A stretch of DNA of 40,615 bases from NCBI GenBank assembly GCA_030690365.1, contig JAUYGX010000016.1, positions 1 to 40,615 on the forward strand, in the 5' to 3' direction. The position numbers and the translations under genes are program-made. Under the pieces are notes generated by a model. The model made no database searches. It was given only the letters and a program-made list of their open reading frames with translations, and was not told the DNA's origin. This DNA comes from Bacteroidales bacterium. GTDB lineage: Bacteria; Bacteroidota; Bacteroidia; Bacteroidales; F082. This document shows positions 25,011-33,210 of the stretch, one piece after another (positions within the stretch are counted from its first letter, which is position 1; each line of letters opens with the position of its first letter).

Positions 25011-27263
25011 TTAAGGTGTCACCACCAGCTTTCCAGTTCTGATCGTGTTCTCCGTTTGGTAAACAATCAGATAAATACCACACTTCAACAATGAAATATC
25101 AATTACAATCCCGTTATTTTCTGTTGGAATCCCATTTAGACTGATGCTTTGCCCCTCCATGGAAATGGCATAAAGAGCTGAGACTCCTGAACCAGCCTTG
25201 ATTCCCTGAATATGAATTCTTCCGTTTGCCGGATTAGGAATTATCCGCAAAGTAGACTCTGGTTTTTGAGCATTGGTCCCCGAAAGCACACCAACCTCAC
25301 CATTAAACAATTCCAGGCCACCGGAATAATTGCCAACCAGCATATGCAACGCCCCATCACCGCGCAGGGAGGCAACGGCAGCGGCTGTACGAATACCCCG
25401 GTCGAAATCCACACCGGTGGTGTCGAGCAGGGCATTGAGGTTAGATGACAAGGAAAATGCGTCCGTCAGATTTTCATCGATATGGGTAAAATAAAACAAA
25501 TCTCCCTGTTCCGATCCTGAAATCAATCCGGTGGTTCCACCGGCATCTCTAAAAAAGCAAGGCACGCTGTACCCGTCATACGACAGGTCACTGGTTACAT
25601 TTACCCTTCCAAGGCTGTCGGTTATAAATTCGAATTGAGGATTTCCGGATGTTCCGTTGTTTTGATAATAATTCAGGTTCCCGCCCTTCTCCCCTATCAC
25701 CAAGTCGTTTAATCCATCCTTGTCGAGATCGAAAAGTTGAGGTGCACTGTAATCTCCCACATCAATGGCTGAATAATGATCGTTTATCACTGAAAAAGTC
25801 CCATCACCATTGTTGATTACTTCCAAAAGCTTCCCATCTGCCTTTCCGACCAGCATGTCAGCATCACCATCGCCATCCAGGTCATCCAGGGCAGGAATCA
25901 ATCCTGTTAAGTTAAGCTGGCTTAGTTTTCCAAAATCATCTTCCCACAACTGAAAAACCGGATTCTGTGGCGTACCTACATTTTTATAATAGCCGATGCG
26001 GGAAGTAAATCTTGATTTTAAGGTATAATTGTCGTACCACGAACTTACATAATAGCCGTAATTGCCAATGAACAAATCCAACAGACCATCCCCGTCAAAA
26101 TCGAACAGCACCGGATAGGCCCCTGAACCCCTGTCGATCATTTCCTCTTGTAAGAAAGCCTTGTCGGCCAATTGAAATTCGGGAACTTCACTGGTACCCA
26201 CATTCATATACAACCAGCAACTGTTTTTATTTTCAGAAGTAATTAAAGAAGGATCGAAAACCCCCACCAACAAGTCCTTCATCCCATCATTGTCCACATC
26301 GATCATCGAAGCAGCAGGCATCGAAAACAGCCTGATTTTTTCCGTATTGGCAGGAAAGACGGTGTCTACCTGTGCAATGAGAGCCACTTCAGGGGTTCCA
26401 TCATTATACAGGGCAAACAGCCCCGGATAGTCCACATCACCCAGGAGCATGTCCATCAAACCATTGTGGTTGAGATCGGTAAACAGGAACGTGGATCCTG
26501 TATGGCGATCGGCCCTGTTCACAGAGGTTGATGCGTTGGAAGTTGAAACTAAACAGGTATCCAGGTAGATCACGTTTGATTCATCACTTTCGGCAAACTG
26601 CCCCCAGCAGAAGGTGGTCTGCATAAAGTCCAGCGAATCGGGTACACCGTATTTCTCCATGGACATATTCTGGTGCATTTCCAAAAATGAACCCATCCCC
26701 CAGAAAGTGAGGATGTCCAGGTCGCCATCGCCATCCACGTCCACAATGCCCGGATAGTCGGCATTAATCACCAGAATGTTTACATAGCCTCCACCCTGAA
26801 ACGAAGTCAGATAGGGATAAACCACCCGTTTGAACTTGAGCTCGTTATCCGAAATGTTGTGGTAGACCATCATACTGGAATACCCCGGAGAATAGGTGAA
26901 AATATCCATCTTCCCATCCATATCGTAATCTACAAAGCGGGCCCACTCGTAAAGAGGTGGCAGCAATTCGGCGAAAGCAGGCGCGTAAGTATAGGAAATA
27001 TAACCAGGAACTCCCTGGTTGACAAAGCACAGTTTTCTGTTCCCGCGCCGGTCGAACACCAGCAAATCCAAGATACCGTCCAGGTTCAGGTCCACTTCGT
27101 TGTATTGGGCGGCATCCAGTCCCCCGGCCCAGGGCATGGATAGCGGCACATTAAAATCATTCACCACCACAGGGGAAATGGGGAGTTGAGCCTGGATTGT
27201 ATGAGTAACAAAGTCACTCAACAGAAATATCAGGGTGCCGGCTAACATCAGGTTATTCTTCAT
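25011..27263 (-). CDS. secreted FG-GAP/VCBS-repeat protein with type IX sorting domain
   Basis: A 750-residue exported protein. A signal peptide (MKNNLMLAGTLIFLLSDFVTHTIQAQ) is followed by many FG-GAP/VCBS-like repeats with Ca2+-binding-type loops: DLNLDGILDLLVFD, DYDMDGKMDIF, DVDGDGDLDILTF, DLNHNGLMDMLLG, DVDNDGMKDLLVG, DFDGDGLLDLFIG, DLDGDGDADMLVG and DLDKDGLNDLVIG. These suggest a beta-propeller. The last ~80 residues (RIIPNPANGRIHI...LLKCGIYLIVYQ...GKLVVTP) match a type A C-terminal sorting domain, so it should leave the cell by the type IX system and be anchored or released at the surface. No enzyme domain is seen. Adhesion or binding is a family-level guess. Confidence 0.88.
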   Translation of the reverse strand: MKNNLMLAGTLIFLLSDFVTHTIQAQLPISPVVVNDFNVPLSMPWAGGLDAAQYNEVDLNLDGILDLLVFDRRGNRKLCFVNQGVPGYISYTYAPAFAELLPPLYEWARFVDYDMDGKMDIFTYSPGYSSMMVYHNISDNELKFKRVVYPYLTSFQGGGYVNILVINADYPGIVDVDGDGDLDILTFWGMGSFLEMHQNMSMEKYGVPDSLDFMQTTFCWGQFAESDESNVIYLDTCLVSTSNASTSVNRADRHTGSTFLFTDLNHNGLMDMLLGDVDYPGLFALYNDGTPEVALIAQVDTVFPANTEKIRLFSMPAASMIDVDNDGMKDLLVGVFDPSLITSENKNSCWLYMNVGTSEVPEFQLADKAFLQEEMIDRGSGAYPVLFDFDGDGLLDLFIGNYGYYVSSWYDNYTLKSRFTSRIGYYKNVGTPQNPVFQLWEDDFGKLSQLNLTGLIPALDDLDGDGDADMLVGKADGKLLEVINNGDGTFSVINDHYSAIDVGDYSAPQLFDLDKDGLNDLVIGEKGGNLNYYQNNGTSGNPQFEFITDSLGRVNVTSDLSYDGYSVPCFFRDAGGTTGLISGSEQGDLFYFTHIDENLTDAFSLSSNLNALLDTTGVDFDRGIRTAAAVASLRGDGALHMLVGNYSGGLELFNGEVGVLSGTNAQKPESTLRIIPNPANGRIHIQGIKAGSGVSALYAISMEGQSISLNGIPTENNGIVIDISLLKCGIYLIVYQTENTIRTGKLVVTP

Positions 27264-27602
27264 TGAATCGGTTTTTTTTGTTTAGAAAATAGTTTTAATT
27301 TTAATAACCCCTATCCCCTGCCTTTCCCCAAAGGGGAAAGGTGATAAATTGATGATCATAAGTCAATTATCGTTAACATTAGTAATTGCCTACAACATTC
27401 AAATACGCTGATTTGTCACTCCTCCCTTGCGGGGATCGGAATTAGGAGGGAGAAGGGGTTAAAAGTCAATCATTTTTCAAACTATTTTACCCCAACATAC
27501 TTAAATCAACATAGTGCTACAAATTTAAACAAAATCCATCCGCTCCAATATCCCGATCCCTGCTGTTTTTTTTTGCATCTTTGGCAGAGAATAATGATCG
27601 CT
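27264..27602. other. intergenic region with GC-rich palindromes
   Basis: About 340 bp between two divergent genes. It contains a perfect 9-bp-arm palindrome at 27321-27341 and a degenerate pyrimidine/purine inverted motif around 27419-27460 (CCTCCCT...AGGAGGGAG...GGGG). CATCTTTG at 27576-27583 is a near-consensus -7 element for the sigma-54 regulator gene. No gene was recognised. Confidence 0.45.
27321..27341. repeat. perfect GC-rich palindrome
   Basis: CCTTTCCCC-AAA-GGGGAAAGG. It lies 58 bp upstream of the FG-GAP gene start and 262 bp before the regulator gene, so it is not placed as a terminator of either. It looks like a dispersed intergenic repeat rather than an operator. Confidence 0.55.
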
Positions 27603-28751
27603 ATGGCAAAAATACTGGTTACGGATGACGAAAGCAGCATCCGCCGAACATTAAAAGAAATACTACAGTTTGAAAAACACACTGTCGACCTGGCTCCCGA
27701 TGGTCCTACCTGCCTGGACCTGGCCCGATCGAACAGCTACGACGTCATTCTGCTCGACATAAAAATGCCAGAAATGGATGGCATGGAGGTACTCGAAAAA
27801 CTCATGGCCTTCACCGACACGCCTGTGATCATGATTTCGGGACATGGCACCATTCAAACGGCCGTTGAAGCCATTAAAAAAGGGGCATACGACTTTATTG
27901 TAAAACCACCCGACCTAAACCGGTTGTTAATATCTGTGAGAAATGCCGTCGACAAGCAGGACTTGGTGATACAAACCCGAAATCTCAAACGTGAAGTTGA
28001 AAGGAAGTATGAAATGATTGGCGAATCGTCCGAAATTGTCGCCATCTTTAATATGATCGAAAAGGTAGCTCCCACACAGGCCCGGGTGCTGATCACCGGC
28101 GAAAACGGCACCGGCAAGGAATTGGTTGCACGACAATTGCACAACCTGAGCCAACGTGCCACTGCACCTTTTGTTGAGGTCAACTGCGCGGCCATTCCTT
28201 CCGAACTCATCGAGAGCCAGTTGTTTGGTCATGAAAAAGGGTCGTTTACGTCGGCCATCAAGCAACGTAAAGGCGATTTTGAGCTGGCCAGCAGTGGCAC
28301 CTTATTTCTGGATGAAATCGGCGACATGAGCCAGTCGGCACAGGCCAAGGTACTACGTACCCTTCAGGAAAATAAAATTAACCGCGTGGGAGGCGAAAAG
28401 GAAATCGCGGTAGACGTGCGTATCATTGCTGCCACCAACAAAAACCTGAAGGAAGAAATTGCCGCGGGCCGTTTCCGTGAAGATTTATACCACCGCTTGA
28501 GCGTGATTGTGATCGAAGTTCCACCCCTGCGCAACCGCCAGGACGACATCGCCTTGCTCACGCACCACTTTATTGCAGACATCTGCCAGGCACAGGGCCG
28601 CCCTGTTTCGGAGATAGATGACGAAGCACTTGATACCCTGAAACATTTTAAATGGACCGGCAATGTGCGCGAACTGCACAATGTGGTAGAACGTCTGGTG
28701 ATCCTTTGCGGGAATGTGATTACCCGGGAGGATGTGGAGAAGTATGTGTAG
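27603..28751 (+). CDS. sigma-54-dependent response regulator lacking a DNA-binding domain
   Basis: A 382-residue NtrC-type protein. The receiver domain MAKILVTDDES...LLDIKMPEMDG has its phospho-Asp at 52 and KPPD switch lysine. The AAA+ sigma-54 activator domain runs from about 135 to 365, with Walker A GENGTGKE, Walker B GTLFLDEIGDM, arginine finger segment FREDLYHRLSV, and the sigma-54 contact loop as GSFTSA instead of GAFTGA. It stops at NVITREDVEKYV, so the usual C-terminal Fis-type helix-turn-helix is absent. Bacteroidota have a conserved subgroup like this, so it may be native. The REP cluster begins 2 bp after the stop, and truncation by it is an alternative. Longer frames from TTG 27573 or ATG 27594 exist, but TTG 27573 lies just upstream of the probable promoter element. 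Confidence 0.85.
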   Translation: MAKILVTDDESSIRRTLKEILQFEKHTVDLAPDGPTCLDLARSNSYDVILLDIKMPEMDGMEVLEKLMAFTDTPVIMISGHGTIQTAVEAIKKGAYDFIVKPPDLNRLLISVRNAVDKQDLVIQTRNLKREVERKYEMIGESSEIVAIFNMIEKVAPTQARVLITGENGTGKELVARQLHNLSQRATAPFVEVNCAAIPSELIESQLFGHEKGSFTSAIKQRKGDFELASSGTLFLDEIGDMSQSAQAKVLRTLQENKINRVGGEKEIAVDVRIIAATNKNLKEEIAAGRFREDLYHRLSVIVIEVPPLRNRQDDIALLTHHFIADICQAQGRPVSEIDDEALDTLKHFKWTGNVRELHNVVERLVILCGNVITREDVEKYV

Positions 28752-28752
28752 C

Positions 28753-28831
28753 CCCGACCAACCCTGCAAGGGTTAAACCCTGCTAGGGTTAAACCCTGCA
28801 AGGGTTCAAAACCCTTGCAGGGTTGGTCGGG
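28753..28831. repeat. REP cluster: four palindromic units inside a 22-bp inverted repeat
   Basis: Four 15-bp palindromic units of the AACCCTGCAAGGGTT type lie at 28760-28774, 28776-28790, 28792-28806 and 28810-28824. The whole block is closed by 22-bp arms (28753-28774 and 28810-28831; outer ends CCCGACC and GGTCGGG). A-rich sequence follows on the + strand, so it is not a canonical + strand terminator. It starts 2 bp after the sigma-54 regulator stop and lies just upstream of the cas promoter. It belongs to the same family as the REPs inside the cas region. Confidence 0.85.
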
Positions 28832-28884
28832 CAAAAAAAACAAAAAAAAACAAAAGCAACAACCATTATTCCAATTTATTATTT

Positions 28885-28892
28885 TACTTTTG
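28885..28892 (+). promoter_or_regulatory. -7 promoter element candidate for the cas operon
   Basis: TACTTTTG fits TAnnTTTG, 103 bp upstream of the cas6 start and downstream of the REP cluster. No convincing -33 TTG is present at the usual distance. Confidence 0.45.
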
Positions 28893-28995
28893 GGGGACTG
28901 CTACTTAACCCAAATCGTAACCATGTGCATAACAGTTGTTTTTGAAACTTTATTTAATCCGTTTTGCACTGATTGGATTATCCAACCCACCATCT

Positions 28996-29820
28996 ATGAG
29001 AATTAAAATCACCTTCCGCCTGAGCGGAAAAAAGCAAGTTTTGCCCCTGAATTACCAATATCCGGTAAGTGCGTGGATATATAAAGTGCTGGCACGTGGC
29101 GATGCCGAACTGGCCGGCATGCTGCACGATGAAGGCTACCGCCTCGAAAATGGCAAGACCTTTAAGCTCTTCACCTTTTCGCAATTGCATTTTCCGGCTC
29201 GTACCTTTAACATCATACCCGGTACCGACCGGATGGAATTGTGGTCGCGGAATGCTTGGATAATCATTGCCTTTCAGCTTCCGAAACCGGCAGAAAAATT
29301 TGTGCTGGGGCTTTTCAGGGATCAGCAGGTGGAGCTGGGCGATCGTGTTTCGATGGTAAACATGGAGGTGGAAACAGTAGAAATGCTGGCTGAACCTGAT
29401 CTTACCGGACAGGAAGTAACCATCCGCAGCCTTTCGCCTGTAGTTTTGGCCGAAAACAAACCCGATACCCGCCACGAAACCTATCTGTCGCCCTTGGATC
29501 CCGCCTATGAGCGCCTGTTTTTTGGAAACCTGTTGGACAAGCACCGGCTGTTTTCAAATACACCTGACCAGATGGAGAGACTTTGGGAAACAGGCAAACT
29601 AACATTCAAATGCCTGACAAAGCAACCCCGTCAAAAGCTCCAGGTCATCAAGGCACACACCCCTGAAGAAGTCAGGGTGCGTGGTTACCTTTTTGAATAT
29701 GCCCTGACCGCCCCTGCGGCACTGATACAAACCGGGCTCAACAGTGGTTTTGGCTCGATGAACGCCCTGGGGTTCGGATGTGGCGAAGTGGTAGGCGGAT
29801 GCACACCAAATTTAACCTGA
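28996..29820 (+). CDS. cas6: Cas6 CRISPR pre-crRNA endoribonuclease (type I-B)
   Basis: A 274-residue RAMP protein. The ATG at 28996 (MRIKITFRLSG) starts the first beta strand of a ferredoxin-like fold; the open frame runs further upstream without homology. The C-terminal glycine-rich loop NSGFGSMNALGFGCGEV is the hallmark of Cas6. It should cut the repeat transcript 8 nt before the spacer, giving the AUUGAAAC handle seen in the array. The first gene of the locus, it is separated from cas8b by a truncated HU gene and a REP. Its base composition is closer to cas4-cas1 than to the AT-richer cas8b-cas3 block. Confidence 0.88.
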   Translation: MRIKITFRLSGKKQVLPLNYQYPVSAWIYKVLARGDAELAGMLHDEGYRLENGKTFKLFTFSQLHFPARTFNIIPGTDRMELWSRNAWIIIAFQLPKPAEKFVLGLFRDQQVELGDRVSMVNMEVETVEMLAEPDLTGQEVTIRSLSPVVLAENKPDTRHETYLSPLDPAYERLFFGNLLDKHRLFSNTPDQMERLWETGKLTFKCLTKQPRQKLQVIKAHTPEEVRVRGYLFEYALTAPAALIQTGLNSGFGSMNALGFGCGEVVGGCTPNLT

Positions 29821-29873
29821 TGAATAATTAACGCCCTCCGGGGCACATGTATAACCCAATAAAACAAATCGTT

Positions 29874-30002
29874 ATGGCTATCAAGTACAAGGTTATCGAA
29901 AAAGGCCAACCCGGCGTAGTCGGTGGTGGCGAAAAGAAGTTTTATGCTTCTGCAACAATGAGCGGTCAAATGACACTCAACGGATTGACCGCAGGAAAAT
30001 AA
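29874..30002 (+). pseudogene. truncated HU-family DNA-binding protein gene
   Basis: 42 codons, MAIKYKVIEKGQPGVVGGGEK... to ...SGQMTLNGLTAGK, then TAA. The sequence up to LNGLT matches the start of the Bacteroidota HU-like family (about 120-150 aa, starting MAIKYK-x-x-x-K-x-P and FYA). The DNA-binding arm and dimer core are missing. A REP palindrome begins 5 bp after the stop and marks the break. The ATG and a plausible upstream region survive, so a short peptide might still be made. Confidence 0.75.
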
Positions 30003-30006
30003 CATG

Positions 30007-30043
30007 CTAACCCTGACAGGGTTTTAAACCCAGTCAGGGTTAG
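30007..30043. repeat. REP palindrome at the left edge of the interference genes
   Basis: CTAACCCTGAC (30007-30017) and GTCAGGGTTAG (30033-30043) form 11-bp perfect arms. Inside, GGGTTT-t-AAACCC continues the stem after one A-A mismatch. It ends 13 bp before the cas8b ATG, so a strong hairpin would sit right at its translation start. Confidence 0.85.
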
Positions 30044-30056
30044 AAAAAACGAAGAG

Positions 30057-31490
30057 ATGAAACAGAATTATAAAACAATAGACTACGAATGGCTGACAAG
30101 GCCGACGGGGGATCCATTTGCAGATGCAGGGGGATTTGCCATTGAGTATCTTTCGGAGAAATTCCCCGAAAAAGATATTTTGGAACTAATCAAATATGTA
30201 ATAATTGACAATTATATTTCAACATGGAAAGGGAAGTTACATAGTTATTATCATGGTTCAAAAATTACAAATCCTTCAATAAAAACAGATGAATCAAGAA
30301 TTGAGGGTACTATGAAAATGTTTGAAAATATAATAACAGAAAGAGAAAAATCTGAAATCGGATTTTGCAGGATTAGCGGCAGAGAAACAAAACTTTATAG
30401 TTTAGGCCGAGAAAGTATGATGCTTGCTGGTTCTGGAGGATTCATCAATTTTCATCACTTTTTCGATGATGGGCTAAAAATGTCAAAAGAGATCGTTATT
30501 CGGATGTTTTTTATGCCATTGGGAACAATTCTCTTACAAGGAAAAATCGCTTTATTATACAGTAATAACTTGGATGTTGTAAAATTCTGGGTAAAGGACA
30601 ATTGTTCTAAAAACGCATCAAGAATTAGCAAAAACTTACAAAACGAAGAAGATGCGGGTGCGCTAAAATCAGAGTTTACAAAGATTCCAAACGCGTTATT
30701 TTCATTTATAGATAATTTACTATCTCGAACACCGAACATTCAAAATGACACTTCACTAATTCTATATCATTGTTCTAACTTTATCACGAAGTCTGAACTT
30801 AAGATATATCAACTTCCCGCCAAAGTTTTTCTTTTTTACAGAACTTGTTTACAGCCAAAATTCAAAGATGATTGGCAAAATTTTGTACGCTCACACTATT
30901 TTGATGGAAAACACGATGGGGCAAAATACAATTTGCAAACAGGAAAGGTAGAACTGATTAAATCTAAGAAGACCGAAATCATTGATCAGAATGAATATCG
31001 GCAATGGTTTAATTCAATATACAATAAACTTCTAAATAACAAGAATATACGAAAGGATATTCTTCGCTGGTCTATTAAACAACCATTTAAATTTGAAATA
31101 GTATCAATATATCAACATAATATTATCGGTATGAAAGAAGAAACCATCAACAAAATTAAAGAATTGGCTGCATTTCTTGTACGTGAAGAAGATGTAAACA
31201 AAATCAAAAAAAGGATCAACGCCTTAAATGGAACGAAAAACGCTTCCGAACTACGTCGCTTTTTATTAAAGCAAACTGTTAGTCCTAATTTTTCGGAGGG
31301 GAAAGAAAAACCAATCATAACAATAGAAGATTATGTATATTACTTATTCCCAGACGGTTCATTTTGGAGTGAAATTAGAGACCTTCTTTTAATTGCAATT
31401 TATCAGGAGCTTCATGAGAAAAAGCTGATCTCTGATGAATTAATAATTGTGTTCGAAAATGATAATGAAACTGAAAACGTTAACGAATAA
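30057..31490 (+). CDS. cas8b: type I-B Cascade large subunit, Cas8b/Cst1-like
   Basis: A 477-residue protein placed directly before cas7-cas5-cas3, the slot of the Cascade large subunit in Tneap-type I-B systems. The pattern FCRISGRETKLYSLGRESMMLAGSGGFINFHHFFDDGLKMSKEIVIRMFFMPLG matches the Cst1 layout (x-x-x-GR..., GFINFH, then GL-x-x-S). The usual paired CxxC zinc ligands are reduced to single cysteines. The large subunit recognises the PAM and holds the target DNA for Cas3. The gene is strikingly AT-rich and lysine/isoleucine-rich compared with cas6 and cas1, suggesting a different history. Identification rests more on position than on motif strength. Confidence 0.75.
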   Translation: MKQNYKTIDYEWLTRPTGDPFADAGGFAIEYLSEKFPEKDILELIKYVIIDNYISTWKGKLHSYYHGSKITNPSIKTDESRIEGTMKMFENIITEREKSEIGFCRISGRETKLYSLGRESMMLAGSGGFINFHHFFDDGLKMSKEIVIRMFFMPLGTILLQGKIALLYSNNLDVVKFWVKDNCSKNASRISKNLQNEEDAGALKSEFTKIPNALFSFIDNLLSRTPNIQNDTSLILYHCSNFITKSELKIYQLPAKVFLFYRTCLQPKFKDDWQNFVRSHYFDGKHDGAKYNLQTGKVELIKSKKTEIIDQNEYRQWFNSIYNKLLNNKNIRKDILRWSIKQPFKFEIVSIYQHNIIGMKEETINKIKELAAFLVREEDVNKIKKRINALNGTKNASELRRFLLKQTVSPNFSEGKEKPIITIEDYVYYLFPDGSFWSEIRDLLLIAIYQELHEKKLISDELIIVFENDNETENVNE

Positions 31491-31501
31491 ATACTAATAC
31501 C

Positions 31502-32542
31502 ATGAAGAATATTAAAGCACAAGGATTTGTACTACTCGATGTAGATGTAGTAGCATTAAACAATGCAGGGAAAACAACCCAAAGTAACAATGAGAATGCC
31601 ATCGCGACCAAATCAATCCGAAAAAACGGACGTAGCTATGTATATGTGTCAGGCCAAGCTTGGCGTTACTGGTGGCGTGAAGCACTACAAAAAAATGCTG
31701 GGTGGATAATGTCACCTATAACGAATGATGGAAAAATTGCATTTACGAGTGCTGACCCCATGAAATATCCAGATGACGATGTATTTGGATATATGAAAGC
31801 ACCAAAGGGATCAAAAGAAACTGTAACAAGAGTTTCACCATTAAAAAATTCTGCTATCATTTCTGCTGCAAGCGTTAGACCCGAGGAGAATTTTTCAAGT
31901 ATGACAAGGCATGAAGGAAATCCCGTACCTTTTGGTAAACAGGAATATTCGGCAGTCATGAAAGGAATGTTTAGTTTAGACCTTTCTATGGTTGGCACTT
32001 TTTCCAATTACGACCGTACTGGATTTAAAAATCTTTCGGTTTTATTAAGAGAGGAAGCACTAAAGAATGGTGCGCAAGAGATTGATGATCCATATATTTT
32101 GGATGGAAAAGGGAATCCAAAAAAACTAATCCGATTAGATAAAGTAACCCGTCAGAAAAGAGCCAACGATACCATTCAGGCACTTAGAACCATTTCCGGC
32201 GGTGCTATGCAAACCAACAACATGGCCGATGTAACCCCGAAATTAATTATTCTGGCTACGACTAAAACCGGGAACCATCCATTTAGCCATGTGGTTGGAA
32301 GCAAAGGACAACGCGACGAAGAAGTTGTTTTCAATTTCGACGGTTTGGTTGAGGTTCTGAAAGATTACAAAGACACTTTCGATGGATCGGTATTTATTGG
32401 TCGTCGTAGCGGTTTTATGGATGAAATTGCAGCTCAACTCGATTCATTGAAAACGATGGAGGGTACTCCTACAGTGAATGTTCTTTCCATTAATGAAGCT
32501 ATCGATCAATATTGTGAACAAATGAAATCCCAGATTGAATAA
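31502..32542 (+). CDS. cas7: Cas7 backbone subunit (type I-B, Cst2/DevR family)
   Basis: A 346-residue RAMP that should line the crRNA spacer as the Cascade backbone. Cst2/DevR marks are the first strand KAQGFVLLDVDVVALNNAGKTTQSN, the basic-loop region SIRKNGRSYVYVSGQAWRYWWREAL and the glycine-rich stretch FSLDLSMVGTFSNYDRTGFKNL. It begins 11 bp after cas8b and its stop overlaps the cas5 start (TAATG, sharing one base), which indicates translational coupling. Confidence 0.88.
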   Translation: MKNIKAQGFVLLDVDVVALNNAGKTTQSNNENAIATKSIRKNGRSYVYVSGQAWRYWWREALQKNAGWIMSPITNDGKIAFTSADPMKYPDDDVFGYMKAPKGSKETVTRVSPLKNSAIISAASVRPEENFSSMTRHEGNPVPFGKQEYSAVMKGMFSLDLSMVGTFSNYDRTGFKNLSVLLREEALKNGAQEIDDPYILDGKGNPKKLIRLDKVTRQKRANDTIQALRTISGGAMQTNNMADVTPKLIILATTKTGNHPFSHVVGSKGQRDEEVVFNFDGLVEVLKDYKDTFDGSVFIGRRSGFMDEIAAQLDSLKTMEGTPTVNVLSINEAIDQYCEQMKSQIE

Positions 32543-33210
32543 TGAGAGCATTCCGTATTAAAATAAACTCGTGGACTTCGAGCTTTAGGTATCCAAATCT
32601 TATGAGTACCTTTCAACCAACGCTTGAAGTGCCACCGGTGAGTACGGTAATGGGATTGATTAATTCGGCGACCGGATTTTACGTCAATCAAAAAGAAATT
32701 CAAATTGGATACTATTTTAGATACAATTGTAAGGCTGTTGATCTGGAAACAATTTATCAAATCTCAATTCACAAAACAAAGAAGGAAAAGTATCCAGAGA
32801 ATACAGCTATATCAAATGTAATCCAACGCGAGTTTCTTTATGATTGTCAACTTTTCCTATACCTCGTTGATGAGGAATTGGTTTCGTGTTTCAGACAACC
32901 TGCTTACCAACTTCTTCTGGGAAGAAGTGGCGATTTGGCAGGTATCGAAAGCATCAAAGAAGTAGAGTTGCACGAAGTACAAAATGCCAGAATTGGTGGA
33001 CAGGTCGTCCCGTTCAACGGAAACTATTTGCCGGGACAAATTCAGGCTTTGCCAAAATACTTCAGCAACACTATTCCCCGTAAAAATATGGGAACCGAAC
33101 CGTACTCGGTAATATCTTACAACAACCCGGTCAATTCGCAATTAACAGGGTTTAGGTCTGAATTTGAAGAATTCGATAGCGATATTTTCATTCACAAGTT
33201 TGAAGTATGA
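32542..33210 (+). CDS. cas5: Cas5 Cascade subunit (type I-B, Cas5t-like)
   Basis: A 222-residue protein with the N-terminal Cas5 signature: MRAFRIKINSWTSSFRYPNLMSTFQPTLEVPPVSTVMGLINSATG, a RAMP beta strand followed by a P-P-x-S-T-x-x-G segment. It should bind the 5' handle of the crRNA and cap the Cas7 backbone. Its C-terminal part is less conserved. Overlaps of 1 bp with cas7 and 4 bp (ATGA) with cas3 show tight coupling. Confidence 0.88.
   Translation: MRAFRIKINSWTSSFRYPNLMSTFQPTLEVPPVSTVMGLINSATGFYVNQKEIQIGYYFRYNCKAVDLETIYQISIHKTKKEKYPENTAISNVIQREFLYDCQLFLYLVDEELVSCFRQPAYQLLLGRSGDLAGIESIKEVELHEVQNARIGGQVVPFNGNYLPGQIQALPKYFSNTIPRKNMGTEPYSVISYNNPVNSQLTGFRSEFEEFDSDIFIHKFEV

Noticed and set aside
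28753-28850. REP hairpin followed by an A-run considered as a terminator for the sigma-54 regulator.
   Set aside because: On the + strand the run is A, not T, so it is not an intrinsic terminator in that direction. No minus-strand gene ends there.
28815-29006. 63-codon ORF running from the REP cluster through poly-A into cas6.
   Set aside because: It begins inside a palindrome and is Lys/Gln low-complexity. The cas6 start and promoter lie within it in other frames.
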